Made by a program: the position numbers and the translations under genes. The notes under the pieces are model-generated. The model saw only the letters and a program-made list of their open reading frames with translations. It ran no database searches and was not told the DNA's origin. Positions 12,724 through 20,045 of a stretch of DNA of 36,681 nt are shown here, piece after piece (the first letter of the stretch is position 1; every line of letters begins with the position of its first letter). The stretch spans positions 1 through 36,681 of the forward strand of contig DASWFI010000155.1 in the NCBI GenBank assembly GCA_036394315.1, written 5' to 3'. Source of the DNA: DASWFI01 sp036394315 (GTDB lineage Bacteria > Patescibacteriota > Doudnabacteria > UBA920 > O2-02-FULL-48-8).

Positions 12724-12924
12724 ATGATTGACATTACCGTCATAGGAATTAAATCCATGAAGAACGTGACACAAGACAATCTTCTTTCAGAACTTCACAA
12801 TTATCTTGACAGGACAAAATTTTTCGGTACAATAAACCTCAAATACGAAGCGGGTGTTCTTAAGTACGTGAAATGCGAAGAAACATTCACCGTGGATAGT
12901 TTGATTCAACATTTGAGTCAGTGA
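12724..12924 (+). CDS. Small hypothetical protein (66 aa)
   Basis: 66 residues from ATG 12724, just after the DKVx gene's stop; an in-frame start at 12697 would overlap that gene. Contains MIDITVIGIKSMKN and YLDRTKFFGTINLKY, a pattern of alternating strand and helix. No family recognised. Last gene before a terminator. Confidence 0.55.
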   Translation: MIDITVIGIKSMKNVTQDNLLSELHNYLDRTKFFGTINLKYEAGVLKYVKCEETFTVDSLIQHLSQ

Positions 12925-13010
12925 CTTTTGAATTCGTAAGGGAACAACGAATAGGTTTCGCTGGTTTCCTATAAAAAGCCAGACCATATTTTACGCTGTC
13001 GGAATGACTG

Positions 13011-13052
13011 AGGCGGAGTCCCTAAAGGAAAATGGGACTTCCGCCTTTTTTT
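13011..13052 (+). terminator. Rho-independent terminator before portal gene
   Basis: AGGCGGA-GTCCC (13011-13022) pairs with GGGAC-TCCGCCT (13034-13046) with one bulged T, followed by seven T residues (13046-13052). It ends only 31 bases before the portal start, so late transcription must read through it or begin in between. Confidence 0.85.
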
Positions 13053-13058
13053 GGAGAA

Positions 13059-13094
13059 ATGGTTACCAACCCAATGAGTCAAAATGGATTTTAA
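13059..13094 (+). CDS. Possible 11-aa leader peptide coupled to portal gene
   Basis: ATG 13059 follows TTGGAG closely and encodes MVTNPMSQNGF, ending inside the portal gene's first codons. The portal ATG itself has no ribosome site, so translation of this short peptide could bring ribosomes to it. Confidence 0.3.
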   Translation: MVTNPMSQNGF

Positions 13095-15264
13095 GGACAA
13101 GGATAAAGTCGGCGTATCTGAAACGCCCCATTCCGGTTCGGAGAAACAGGAAGTCGAAGCCTGGCTCCGCACCATTGAAGCCACCGTTAAATGGCGAGAC
13201 GGCATCGGAAACAAAAGCGGCTGGAAGCGATTTGTCAACGAGTACAAAAACAATTGGGATTTTCTTCAATCTTCGGTTTCTATTCCGCTCATTCCGGTTA
13301 ATCTTGTCTATGCCTATACCAAAACGGAAATTGCCCGGCTCTATTTTAAAGATCCTTGGATCACGGTTAACGCCAAAAGAGTCGAAGATCTTGGCGCCGC
13401 GCAGATCGCTGAGCAAATCATTAATTACACCTGGGGCGAGTTGAAATTAAAGTCCCAGATTAAGCTGGCTCTTATGGAAGCGCTCCTGGTCGGGCATTCC
13501 TGGATTAAAATCGGGTATGCCGCCGAATTCGGCACCGTTGAATCTCAGCCAAAAGAAGAAAAAAGATCGCCTGGTCGACCCAAAAAATTCAAGGAAGTTG
13601 AAACCAATGAGTACATAAAATCGGAATCTGTTTTCGCTTACCAAGTTTCGTATAAAGATGTTATTTTTGATCCTTCCGCAACTTTCCCAGCCACATCAAA
13701 TGCTCGTTGGATGGCGCATAAAGTGGTGAAACCTTATCGGGCTATCGTACAGTCAGGGATCTATGAACATACGGATGAACTTAAACCGAACGTGTACGTT
13801 GATGATCCCAACGTTCCTTACGATACGCCCGATTCTTTGAAAGAAGGATTTGGAAAAGACGTTCGGTCCGTTGTTTTGTGGGAAATTTACGATCTGGATC
13901 ATCAAACGGTAACAACAGTATCGCCGGGTTGTATATATAAGCTGCGTGAAATACTGCTTCCTGAGTATTTGAACGGCGGATTTCCTTTCATCATGCTGGC
14001 CTTCAATCCGGTTCCGGGAGATGTTTATCCCATGTCCGATATCGCTCCGCAGGAAGGCCAGATCATTGAATTAACAAAAATACTCTCTTTGGCCATTAAT
14101 CATTTAAAAAGGTGGAATCGGCAGATGATCGTTGATGCGGATGCTTTCACTCCGGATGAGGCTGCTAAATTCAAAGACGCCAATGACGGGGCCATTATTC
14201 AGGCTCAACAACCGGGCGTCAAGGACAAGATTTTTATTCCACCTTATCCGCCGGTTCAATCGGATGTTTATGGCGTCTGGAATTGGACTTATGATATCTG
14301 GCGCTCCGTCGCCGGCCAGACTCAGACCGATCAGGGCGGCCAAGCCAAAACACAAACCAGGACATTGGGCGAACTTCGCATGGCGCTTCAGGGAGGCAAG
14401 GCCCGGTCTGATGAAAAAGTGGATACACTGGAAGACGTCTTGAGCGAGGTAGCCAGGAAGCTCCTCTTCATTATTCAGAAAAAATATGACTTGCCGAAAA
14501 TAGCCAGGATCGTAGGGCCAAAAGCAGTTCAAGAAAAGATTTTGAAGATTTTACCGAAGCGACCTTCAGTCCAACCAAACATGCCTCAGCCTGGAGCTCA
14601 AGTTCCTGGAGCACTCCCTCAAGGGACCCAAGGGTCATTGACCCAAGGACCAATGCCTCCTGGGGAGATGTCACCCGGCTCGATGCCTCAAGGATCGATG
14701 TTGCCGGGAATGTCTCCTCCGCCATTACAACCAAATCCAGTCGCTCAATCTTCCTATCAAAACGGTTTTGGGTTCTCGTGGAACCGGACCGATATTATTG
14801 GCGAGATGGACGTGGACGTTCTGGCCGGGTCCACTGTTCCCATGGATCGGGAAAGCATGTTGGAGGTCATGGAGAAGCTGGCTCCGTTTTTACAATTGGC
14901 CGGTGTCACTCCGGGCAGTCCGGCGGCCAAAGCTTATTTTCGTGAGTTCATTCGTTTGATCGGGATTATGTCCGTTGAATCCATTATGGATCAGATCGAA
15001 GAACAGCCACAGATACCGCCTCCTAAAATCATGGAAACCCAGGCCAAAATACAAGGAAAGATGGCCGAGACCAAGATGAAGATCCAGGGTAAAGCCCAAG
15101 AGGAGGCCATAAAGATTCAGGCCTTGAAAGAAAAACTTCATGTGGACCGCGTTAAAAACGAGATGCAAATGCAAAAAGGGATCATGGATTCGATTCTTAA
15201 GCAATTCAGGCAGCCCGTTAATGGCGGTTTTCAGAATGGAGGACAAAATGGTTCAGAGATATAA
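13084..15264 (+). CDS. Portal protein
   Basis: 726 residues, typical for large podovirus portals. The N-terminal part (KRFVNEYKNNWDF, SIPLIPVNLVYAYTKTEIARLYFKDPW with landmarks PVNLVYAYTKTEIARLY) and the central part (LLPEYLNGGFPF, GDVYPMSDIAPQEGQIIELTK) match portal and head-tail connector proteins. The C-terminus has a long helix rich in Lys, Gln and Met (TKMKIQGKAQEEAIKIQALKE), the expected barrel. Residues about 500-560 are a Pro/Gly/Met/Gln-rich insert of five-residue units (GSLTQ, GPMPP, GEMSP, GSMPQ), encoded around the GGGTCATTGACCC repeat at 14632-14644. The ring sits at the prohead vertex and is bound by the terminase (10723). Confidence 0.85.
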   Translation: MDFKDKDKVGVSETPHSGSEKQEVEAWLRTIEATVKWRDGIGNKSGWKRFVNEYKNNWDFLQSSVSIPLIPVNLVYAYTKTEIARLYFKDPWITVNAKRVEDLGAAQIAEQIINYTWGELKLKSQIKLALMEALLVGHSWIKIGYAAEFGTVESQPKEEKRSPGRPKKFKEVETNEYIKSESVFAYQVSYKDVIFDPSATFPATSNARWMAHKVVKPYRAIVQSGIYEHTDELKPNVYVDDPNVPYDTPDSLKEGFGKDVRSVVLWEIYDLDHQTVTTVSPGCIYKLREILLPEYLNGGFPFIMLAFNPVPGDVYPMSDIAPQEGQIIELTKILSLAINHLKRWNRQMIVDADAFTPDEAAKFKDANDGAIIQAQQPGVKDKIFIPPYPPVQSDVYGVWNWTYDIWRSVAGQTQTDQGGQAKTQTRTLGELRMALQGGKARSDEKVDTLEDVLSEVARKLLFIIQKKYDLPKIARIVGPKAVQEKILKILPKRPSVQPNMPQPGAQVPGALPQGTQGSLTQGPMPPGEMSPGSMPQGSMLPGMSPPPLQPNPVAQSSYQNGFGFSWNRTDIIGEMDVDVLAGSTVPMDRESMLEVMEKLAPFLQLAGVTPGSPAAKAYFREFIRLIGIMSVESIMDQIEEQPQIPPPKIMETQAKIQGKMAETKMKIQGKAQEEAIKIQALKEKLHVDRVKNEMQMQKGIMDSILKQFRQPVNGGFQNGGQNGSEI
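14632..14644. repeat. GGGTCATTGACCC repeat inside portal gene
   Basis: Perfect copy of the 13-nt near-palindrome, lying in-frame in a five-residue (15-nt) repeat tract of the portal gene. It shows that this element can be tolerated inside an essential coding region. Confidence 0.85.
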
Positions 15265-15454
15265 AAAGATGGGTGATCAGTTGGGAAAGAATATATCTCA
15301 TGTCGGATCGCACATGCCGACTGTGGCGGTTGGAATTTTAAGGAAGCGCCGGATAAGGAAAGTGGATAATAAAGAGCTCGCTTCGGGCGGATCAAAAGTA
15401 AAACCGCTCAAAGAATATAACCCGTACCCAACTCAATTTAATCCGTCAACTTAA
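15248..15454 (+). CDS. Small basic structural-region protein (68 aa)
   Basis: 68 residues from ATG 15248, which has GGAGG five bases upstream and overlaps the portal stop. Rich in Lys and Arg (ILRKRRIRKVDNKEL). It may be a minor head protein or DNA-binding factor; no family recognised. Confidence 0.6.
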   Translation: MVQRYKKMGDQLGKNISHVGSHMPTVAVGILRKRRIRKVDNKELASGGSKVKPLKEYNPYPTQFNPST

Positions 15455-15481
15455 GGGGACATTTGTCCCGAGGAACCCCAT

Positions 15482-15817
15482 TTGATTTGTGATAACTGCA
15501 AAAACGAAAAAGCAACGGTTCTGGAATTTGTTTACAGCAAGAAAGGCGTTTTTAAAAGGTGCGAATTTTGCGGCGCCAGCCGTCCTCACTTGTCTGATGT
15601 TTATTTTAAAGAGCCTTATTTGGATGAACACCTGGCTTGTGAAGAATTCCCAGGCGCCAAGATGATTACAAGCAAGTCAGAGAAAAAAAGATGGCTTGAA
15701 AAATGCCATTTACGGGAAGGGGGCGACCGGGTGCATGGAGCCAATAAATTTGATTCGATTTCACATCGACACGCCGTACTCAGTCTTCAACAGAATTCTC
15801 AACGGAGGATAAAATGA
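15482..15817 (+). CDS. Zinc-ribbon structural-region protein
   Basis: 111 residues from a TTG at 15482 with GAGGAA upstream. CDNC at residues 3-6 and CEFC near 27-30 form a zinc ribbon. The rest (SKSEKKRWLEKCHLREGGDRVHGA and SISHRHAVLSLQ, landmarks KRWLEKCHLREGGDRVHGA) is a pattern I have seen in proteins lying between portal and scaffold genes of other phages. Function unknown. Confidence 0.65.
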   Translation: MICDNCKNEKATVLEFVYSKKGVFKRCEFCGASRPHLSDVYFKEPYLDEHLACEEFPGAKMITSKSEKKRWLEKCHLREGGDRVHGANKFDSISHRHAVLSLQQNSQRRIK

Positions 15818-15996
15818 GCAACAAATCGCCGGACATGAACAGCAAGGGAGTAAAAGTCAACACATCAGAGCCCCTCTCGCCACAAGGACCGCTCAAGGAC
15901 ACTCTGAAGGCTTATGACGAATGGGATATTAACAAACTCAAAGATCCTACCTCCTATGGTGATAAAAACACGAAGGGCCAAGGCTCGAAGCCTTAA
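15814..15996 (+). CDS. Small hydrophilic protein (60 aa)
   Basis: 60 residues with a GGAGG site. Hydrophilic, low in complexity, begins MSNKSPDMNSKG and contains LKAYDEWDINKLKDPTSYGD (landmark YDEWDINKL). Overlaps the previous stop by 4 nt. Probably a minor head or assembly protein; no family recognised. Confidence 0.6.
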   Translation: MSNKSPDMNSKGVKVNTSEPLSPQGPLKDTLKAYDEWDINKLKDPTSYGDKNTKGQGSKP

Positions 15997-16005
15997 GTTG
16001 GAGTT

Positions 16006-16344
16006 ATGCCAGCTACCGACGTCTTAAGAACTTACCGGGACAAAGGTTACGCGTCAACCAGTCCCGGTAATCCAGACAATTCTTCCGGTAAAAAAGACGG
16101 CATGGATTCCGGCGAGCAAAACCAGATGCCACGGATCATTAAATTCACCGATGATGAATCCAAGGCTTTCGCTCAGGCCAAACCGGGCGAGGATCTGGCC
16201 TGTGAAGTGCATGGCACTTTAGATGGGGAAGGCGGGTTTCGAATCATGTCCGTGGCGCCCTTGGCCGGCGCTAGTGCGCCCGCAGGCAGTGAACAGGATA
16301 TGGCCGGCCAGGTCATGCAAAAAGTAATGCCGGGAGCAATGTAA
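16006..16344 (+). CDS. Hypothetical structural-region protein (112 aa)
   Basis: 112 residues. The central part (MPRIIKFTDDESKAFAQAKPGEDLACEVHGTLDGEGGFRIMSV, landmarks KFTDDESKAF and EVHGTLDGEG) looks like a small beta-fold; the ends are Gly/Ser-rich. It lies directly before the scaffold gene, so a head-assembly role is likely. No family recognised. Confidence 0.6.
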   Translation: MPATDVLRTYRDKGYASTSPGNPDNSSGKKDGMDSGEQNQMPRIIKFTDDESKAFAQAKPGEDLACEVHGTLDGEGGFRIMSVAPLAGASAPAGSEQDMAGQVMQKVMPGAM

Positions 16345-16359
16345 GATAAGGGGAAATCA

Positions 16360-17247
16360 ATGGAAAATACAGCGGTAGTAGAACCTCAAGCAAATCAAGA
16401 ATCACCAATTGACCAGGCGCCAATTGCGCCAGCAGATCCGTTTGCGTTGGACGAAAACGCGCTTACTTCTTTGTCGCCTGAGCAGCGGGCTTCGCTCGAT
16501 CCGATCATGGATTCCTGGAAAAAGAAGGCGGTTGAGGAAATCCAGAAACGTGAATCGGACGCCTCACAAAAGTATAAACCCTACGAAGAAAAAGCGCAGA
16601 CCTTAGACAAACTCACCAACTACGCGCCCTTCGTTCAATGGTGGCAGGCACAGCAACGGACCGCTGCTGCCGGCGCCTCGCCGGCTCAGCAGGGCGCCGT
16701 TTCTCAAAGCAAGCCTCAAGATTTCGCCACTCAACAGGAATGGCAAGAGGCAATCTGGCAGGCATCTCAGGGTGATGCGGCCAAACTCCAGGAAATCAAT
16801 TCCAAAATGATGGCGGCTTGGGCCACGCCGTTTGTCCAGCAGTTGAATCAGCGTCAGCAGGTCATTGAAACCCAGCTTGAGGTGAAAGATTTATTTGAGA
16901 GGCACCCGGACGCAAAAGATCTTGATGCCATCGGCCTTGATCCGAAAACAAAAGAAGGAACCTCGCTTTTGGAAATGGCGCTCGATTGGTCTGAACGAAA
17001 CCAGAAATCTCTTGAAGATGGTTATCAATTGGCCAAGAAATGGGCTGATTCGATGCGGGTCGGGGCTCAGCAGCAGGCGATGGGCCTGGTCAACGGCAAG
17101 AGAAATGATATTACTGCCGGACCATCAACGTCAAATTCGAGTCAAAATATCATCGAAGTCTCCGATAGCGATGAGCTCCTTAGAAAAAGCATGGAAGCTC
17201 AATTGGCCGGTCAAAAAGATGTTCGGTTTGTGATTAGGAAGAAGTGA
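16360..17247 (+). CDS. Putative scaffolding protein
   Basis: 295 residues. Acidic, rich in Ala, Gln and Glu, with a long helical middle (WKKKAVEEIQKRESDASQKY, YEEKAQTLDKL) and low-complexity Ala/Gln stretches. This composition, the helical character and the position directly before the major capsid gene are typical of phage scaffolding proteins, which shape the prohead and then leave. AAGGGGAAATCA precedes the ATG. The next gene on this strand is the split capsid gene, with the reverse-strand HNH gene in between. Confidence 0.75.
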   Translation: MENTAVVEPQANQESPIDQAPIAPADPFALDENALTSLSPEQRASLDPIMDSWKKKAVEEIQKRESDASQKYKPYEEKAQTLDKLTNYAPFVQWWQAQQRTAAAGASPAQQGAVSQSKPQDFATQQEWQEAIWQASQGDAAKLQEINSKMMAAWATPFVQQLNQRQQVIETQLEVKDLFERHPDAKDLDAIGLDPKTKEGTSLLEMALDWSERNQKSLEDGYQLAKKWADSMRVGAQQQAMGLVNGKRNDITAGPSTSNSSQNIIEVSDSDELLRKSMEAQLAGQKDVRFVIRKK

Positions 17248-17261
17248 TGATGTCTCAAGGG

Positions 17262-17771
17262 TTAGATATGTTTCCAAGATTCTCGAGTCAAAATAGATCG
17301 AATATTTCTCCTGGATACGCCGAATTCGATAGCCAGTTGTCCGGCTGTTACCTTTTTCGGAATCCATTTCTTTCTTATTTCAAGAATTTGTTTTTCAGTG
17401 AGAATAGCTCGACCAGATTTTTCTCCAAATGGATGTCTTTTTTTGGAAACCATGTCCGCATTATTTTCTGCATTTGTGCCAACAAAAAGGTGATCCGGTC
17501 TCACACACAAACGGTTATCGCATTTATGAAGAACGTGAAGACCGCCACGAATATGTCCATGTTCAATGATATAAGAAACCCGATGAGGGTAATGAATGAC
17601 ACCGCAGAGGCAGAAAGTTCCATACCCGCGTTTTCCTTTAGACCCTTTCCAATTCCAACAAGTTTGCGTTTTTTCAACGCTGTGCCAAAAGCGCTCTTTA
17701 AGACGAGTCACATAATATTCAACGATTTCCTCCATGCTGTTTCGTATTTTGGAGGCTTTGCTAGTGTACAT
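17262..17771 (-). CDS. HNH homing endonuclease (intron-associated)
   Basis: 169 residues on the minus strand, against the direction of the head genes. HNH_3-type core: TCWNWKGSKGKRGYG at about 37-51, HRVSY at 63-67, VLHKCDNRLCVRPDHLFVGTN with His 82, Asn 87 and His 94 (landmark HKCDNRLCVRPDHL), and ENNADM. The C-terminus has a helix-turn-helix-like AGQLAIEFGVSRRNI that would bind DNA. Such enzymes cut intron-less alleles so that the intron and nuclease gene are copied in. The gene ends 43 bases before capsid exon 1, so it is outside the intron yet next to it, as in collaborative homing. An ATG at residue 13 is an alternative start. Confidence 0.9.
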   Translation of the reverse strand: MYTSKASKIRNSMEEIVEYYVTRLKERFWHSVEKTQTCWNWKGSKGKRGYGTFCLCGVIHYPHRVSYIIEHGHIRGGLHVLHKCDNRLCVRPDHLFVGTNAENNADMVSKKRHPFGEKSGRAILTEKQILEIRKKWIPKKVTAGQLAIEFGVSRRNIRSILTRESWKHI

Positions 17772-17792
17772 ATATGAACATTAGCACAACCT

Positions 17793-17817
17793 TAGGGGTA
17801 AAGGAAGGTATTAAATG
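17793..17817 (+). promoter_or_regulatory. TAGGGGTAAAGG translation-start motif before capsid exon 1
   Basis: TAGGGGTAAAGGAAGG precedes the capsid ATG by 22 bases. The same TAGGGGTAAAGG string lies 21 bases before ATG 19402 and 20 bases before ATG 28168. The AAGG part is a ribosome site; the GGGG part is extra. Confidence 0.6.
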
Positions 17818-18965
17818 GCAATCTCGGATAAAAAAATTGTCCGTTAAAGAAGGAATTCTTTAATGCCAAAGCCCGAATATCGGTTAAAAGCCGGAAGCGG
17901 CCAAGACCGAAGCGTCAACTAACAGTACGCTCGAACGACTGACAAGGGCACCCAGCACGGGTGGAGATACAGTCTAGTCTCACGCTATAACAAAAGAAAC
18001 GTGAGTTAATAAAAACGACAATATTTACTTACGGGCCGGCAAATGTTACCTCGTTGATTGCGACAACGCTTTCAACTTATGGAAAACAACTCGCCGATAA
18101 TGTCCACAAGGCTATCCCACTTCTCGCGTGGTTAACGATTAAAAAGCGAGTGACGGAGGAAGGAGGAGCGTCGATTATTCGACCGGTTGTTTTCGCGTCG
18201 AATAGCACTGCCGCTTTTTATTCCTCGGATGATGTTCTTGACACAACGATTCAGGACAACTTCACGGCGGCGCAATGGCAATGGCGGCAAGCAGCAGCTT
18301 CCATCGTTGTTACGGGTCGGATCGAACTCCAAAACGCAGGACGGGCTCAGGTTATCGATTACGCGAAAGCGCAGATTGATAATGCACTGGCATCTTTAAA
18401 AGAGACCATCGATATTAAACTCTTTGCCACGGCCCAAGCCGGTTCCAATATCACGCCGCTGAATGCGATCATCTCAAATACCGGTACAATCGGTGATATA
18501 AATGGTGGTACCAACGCATTTTGGCAGAGCACTCAAACGGCTTCGGGCTCTTTTGCTCAGCGCGGTATGTCCGATCTTCGGACGGCGTGGGACAATGTGG
18601 CGGTTCGTATGCCGGCAGGAGGTCCTGATTTGATTCTGTCAGATCAGACTGGTTATGAGGCTTATGAGGCGACCTTGACTCCGACTGTTCGTTACACCGA
18701 TGTTAGCATGGGCGATCTTGGTTTTGTGAATCTGAAATACAAGGAAGCTGTTTGGACTTGGGACCCGAACGCAACAGCCGGCTATGTTTATGGCTTGAAT
18801 TCTAAGGCGTTGGAGTTGGTTCAGCACACGAATCGTCTGTTCACGATCTCAGAATGGGTCAAGCCCGCCAATCAGGATCTGAAAGTGGCTCAAGTATTCT
18901 GGGCTGGAGAGTGCACAACCAATAACCGGAGGAAATTATTTCTCCTCACGGGTGTCACAGCTTAA
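17815..18965 (+). CDS. Major capsid protein, split by a group I intron
   Basis: Proposed join of exon 1 (17815-17829, MAISD) and exon 2 (18018-18965), giving 320 residues beginning MAISDTIFTYGPANVTSL. Exon 1 has a strong AAGGAAGG site; exon 2 alone has no ATG at its start and its frame is closed upstream by a TAA. The protein pattern (NVTSLIATTLSTYGKQLADNVHKAIPLLAWL, landmarks SLIATTLS and NVHKAIPLLAWL; later LILSDQTGYEAYEATL and KEAVWTWDP) matches HK97-fold major capsid proteins of podovirus and related phages, which begin close to this point. Without splicing, translation from the ATG would stop after ten codons. The 3' splice site could instead be after 18029; both keep the frame. Confidence 0.8.
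17830..18017 (+). ncRNA. Minimal group I intron (188 nt) in major capsid gene
   Basis: All core helices can be drawn. P1: exon CGGAT (17825-17829) with guide GUCCG (17839-17843), giving the required U-G at the splice site. P2: TTAAAGAA/TTCTTTAA with a GGAA loop (17844-17863). P3: GCCC 17871-17874 with GGGC 17946-17949. P4: CGGTT 17881-17885 with GACCG 17905-17909. P5: GCCG/CGGC 17890-17901. P6: GCGT/ACGC 17912-17930. P7: GACTG 17937-17941 with CAGTC 17970-17974. P8: ACCC/GGGT 17950-17962. J8/7 is GGAGATA. P9: CTCACG 17979-17984 with CGTGAG 18000-18005. The terminal G would be 18017. It contains no ORF. Confidence 0.85.
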
Positions 18966-18977
18966 AAGGAGGTTTCT

Positions 18978-19262
18978 ATGGCATTTTCAGCGACAGTTAG
19001 AGGAACCTCTTATTTTGGTGACGGAGTGAGATCCATCTATGGTGATTGGACTGGAGCCGTCGGAGATGCAGCTGGAACATTGGCGTTGGCCGGCGGCTAT
19101 CCCATTCTGGCCATATTCCAGAAATTCGATACGTTGGATAACACTTTCCAAATTATCCCGCGTGTCGAGGTGTCAACAACTTCTGGAATCACGACTTACA
19201 CCATAGAAAATCAAGATACTGTGGCAACAGGCCGGTTCTTCATTCTTCACAAAGGTCAATGA
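18978..19262 (+). CDS. Small structural (head) protein (94 aa)
   Basis: 94 residues with a strong AAGGAGG site, directly after the capsid gene. Rich in Gly, Thr and Ala, with beta-like stretches (GTLALAGGYPILAIFQKFD, landmark GGYPILAIFQKFD; TIENQDTVATGRFFILHKG). It resembles small head-decoration or capsid-associated proteins by position and composition. Its stop codon is inside a GGTCAATGACC repeat copy. Confidence 0.6.
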   Translation: MAFSATVRGTSYFGDGVRSIYGDWTGAVGDAAGTLALAGGYPILAIFQKFDTLDNTFQIIPRVEVSTTSGITTYTIENQDTVATGRFFILHKGQ

Positions 19263-19288
19263 CCTAATGGGTCAGTGATTCACTGGTC
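19254..19288. repeat. GGGTCATTGACCC-family repeat over stop codon
   Basis: GGTCAATGACC (19254-19264) contains the stop codon of the 94-aa gene, followed by GGGTCAGTGATTCACTGGTC (19269-19288), a diverged longer palindrome. Confidence 0.75.
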
Positions 19289-19370
19289 AATAAAAAATTC
19301 TGGGTGACGCCAACTTTTAGGAGTTGGAGGACTTTAGGGGTAAGTCCGTAGCGGCGATGGCCGCCGCACC
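19273..19370 (+). promoter_or_regulatory. Run of four hairpins upstream of 148-aa structural gene
   Basis: In a 140-nt gap without a gene, four hairpins follow each other: CAGTG/CACTG (19273-19285), CCAACT/AGTTGG (19310-19327), GGACTT/AAGTCC (19329-19347) and GCGGC/GCCGC (about 19352-19365). They suggest a structured leader or RNA element between two highly expressed structural genes. Confidence 0.55.
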
Positions 19371-19401
19371 CGTCGATCAATAGGGGTAAAGGTAGGAAAT
19401 T

Positions 19402-19848
19402 ATGTTGTGGAAACATGCGGCATTGGGAGACGAAAAAGGGTTTGGCACGTTTAAATGCGTGGAAGCAACAAGCATCACGACCGGTTACTTTGTGGCGCTT
19501 CGTGTCGGCACAAACGCCAGTTTTGATGGAACTCAAGTTGTGATGGCTCGAAGCGGAACTGCCATTGATTTGCCAGGGTTCGTTGGTATCGCAGCTCAAG
19601 ATATCGGATCGAATCTCTATGGAAGGGTCCAGGTTTATGGAGCGGTGGCATCAGTGGCGTTTTCTAATGTCGGGACTTCCATTACGATCAACGTTGGCGA
19701 TCCCTTGGTTCCAGGCGCGATGCCGGGCGGAGGCGCTTCTTTGGCGCCCACTTATGCGTCGTCAGGATTCCGTTTCGTGATCGCTTCCGCCGTCCCTGCG
19801 GCTATCTCAGCTGTTGGTTGGATGAGTGGATGGGTACGGGCTATTTAG
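19402..19848 (+). CDS. Capsid decoration-like protein (148 aa)
   Basis: 148 residues. Beta-rich and rich in Gly, Val and Ala: EATSITTGYFVALRVGT, LPGFVGIAAQDIGSNLYGRVQVYGAV (landmark PGFVGIAAQDI) and NVGDPLVPGA. This resembles the domain of unknown function (DUF2190-like) decoration proteins that stabilise phage heads. The TAGGGGTAAAGG motif and AAAGGTAGG site precede ATG 19402. Location just after the capsid gene supports the call. Confidence 0.65.
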   Translation: MLWKHAALGDEKGFGTFKCVEATSITTGYFVALRVGTNASFDGTQVVMARSGTAIDLPGFVGIAAQDIGSNLYGRVQVYGAVASVAFSNVGTSITINVGDPLVPGAMPGGGASLAPTYASSGFRFVIASAVPAAISAVGWMSGWVRAI

Positions 19849-20045
19849 ACAATTATTTAGATCTGCTTTTAGACAGATTTTCCGGTCGCCAGACGCCGAA
19901 CAGTCCATCCAGGTTATTCTGGTGTCGGGTGTGCCGGAAAATCAGGTCTGATAAGCAATTAAATAAAGGGGTATGCCTTGGTCATAATTATTATGCGGTT
20001 AACGAAACATGGATGAACTTCTTAAAATCATTGATCAGGTTATAG
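19830..20045 (+). CDS. Zinc-binding small protein (71 aa)
   Basis: 71 residues from ATG 19830, overlapping the end of the decoration gene in another frame. Contains WCRVCRKIRSDKQLNKGVCLGH (landmarks CRVC and GVCLGH), i.e. C-x2-C ... C-x2-H, a likely zinc site. It ends within the next gene, where the overlap is 37 nt, so it is less certain than its neighbours. Confidence 0.5.
   Translation: MGTGYLDNYLDLLLDRFSGRQTPNSPSRLFWCRVCRKIRSDKQLNKGVCLGHNYYAVNETWMNFLKSLIRL

Noticed and set aside
18054..18965. Capsid gene starting at internal TTG 18054
   Set aside because: No ribosome site, and conserved capsid residues (TYGPANVTS) lie upstream in the same frame; exon 1 plus intron explains it better.
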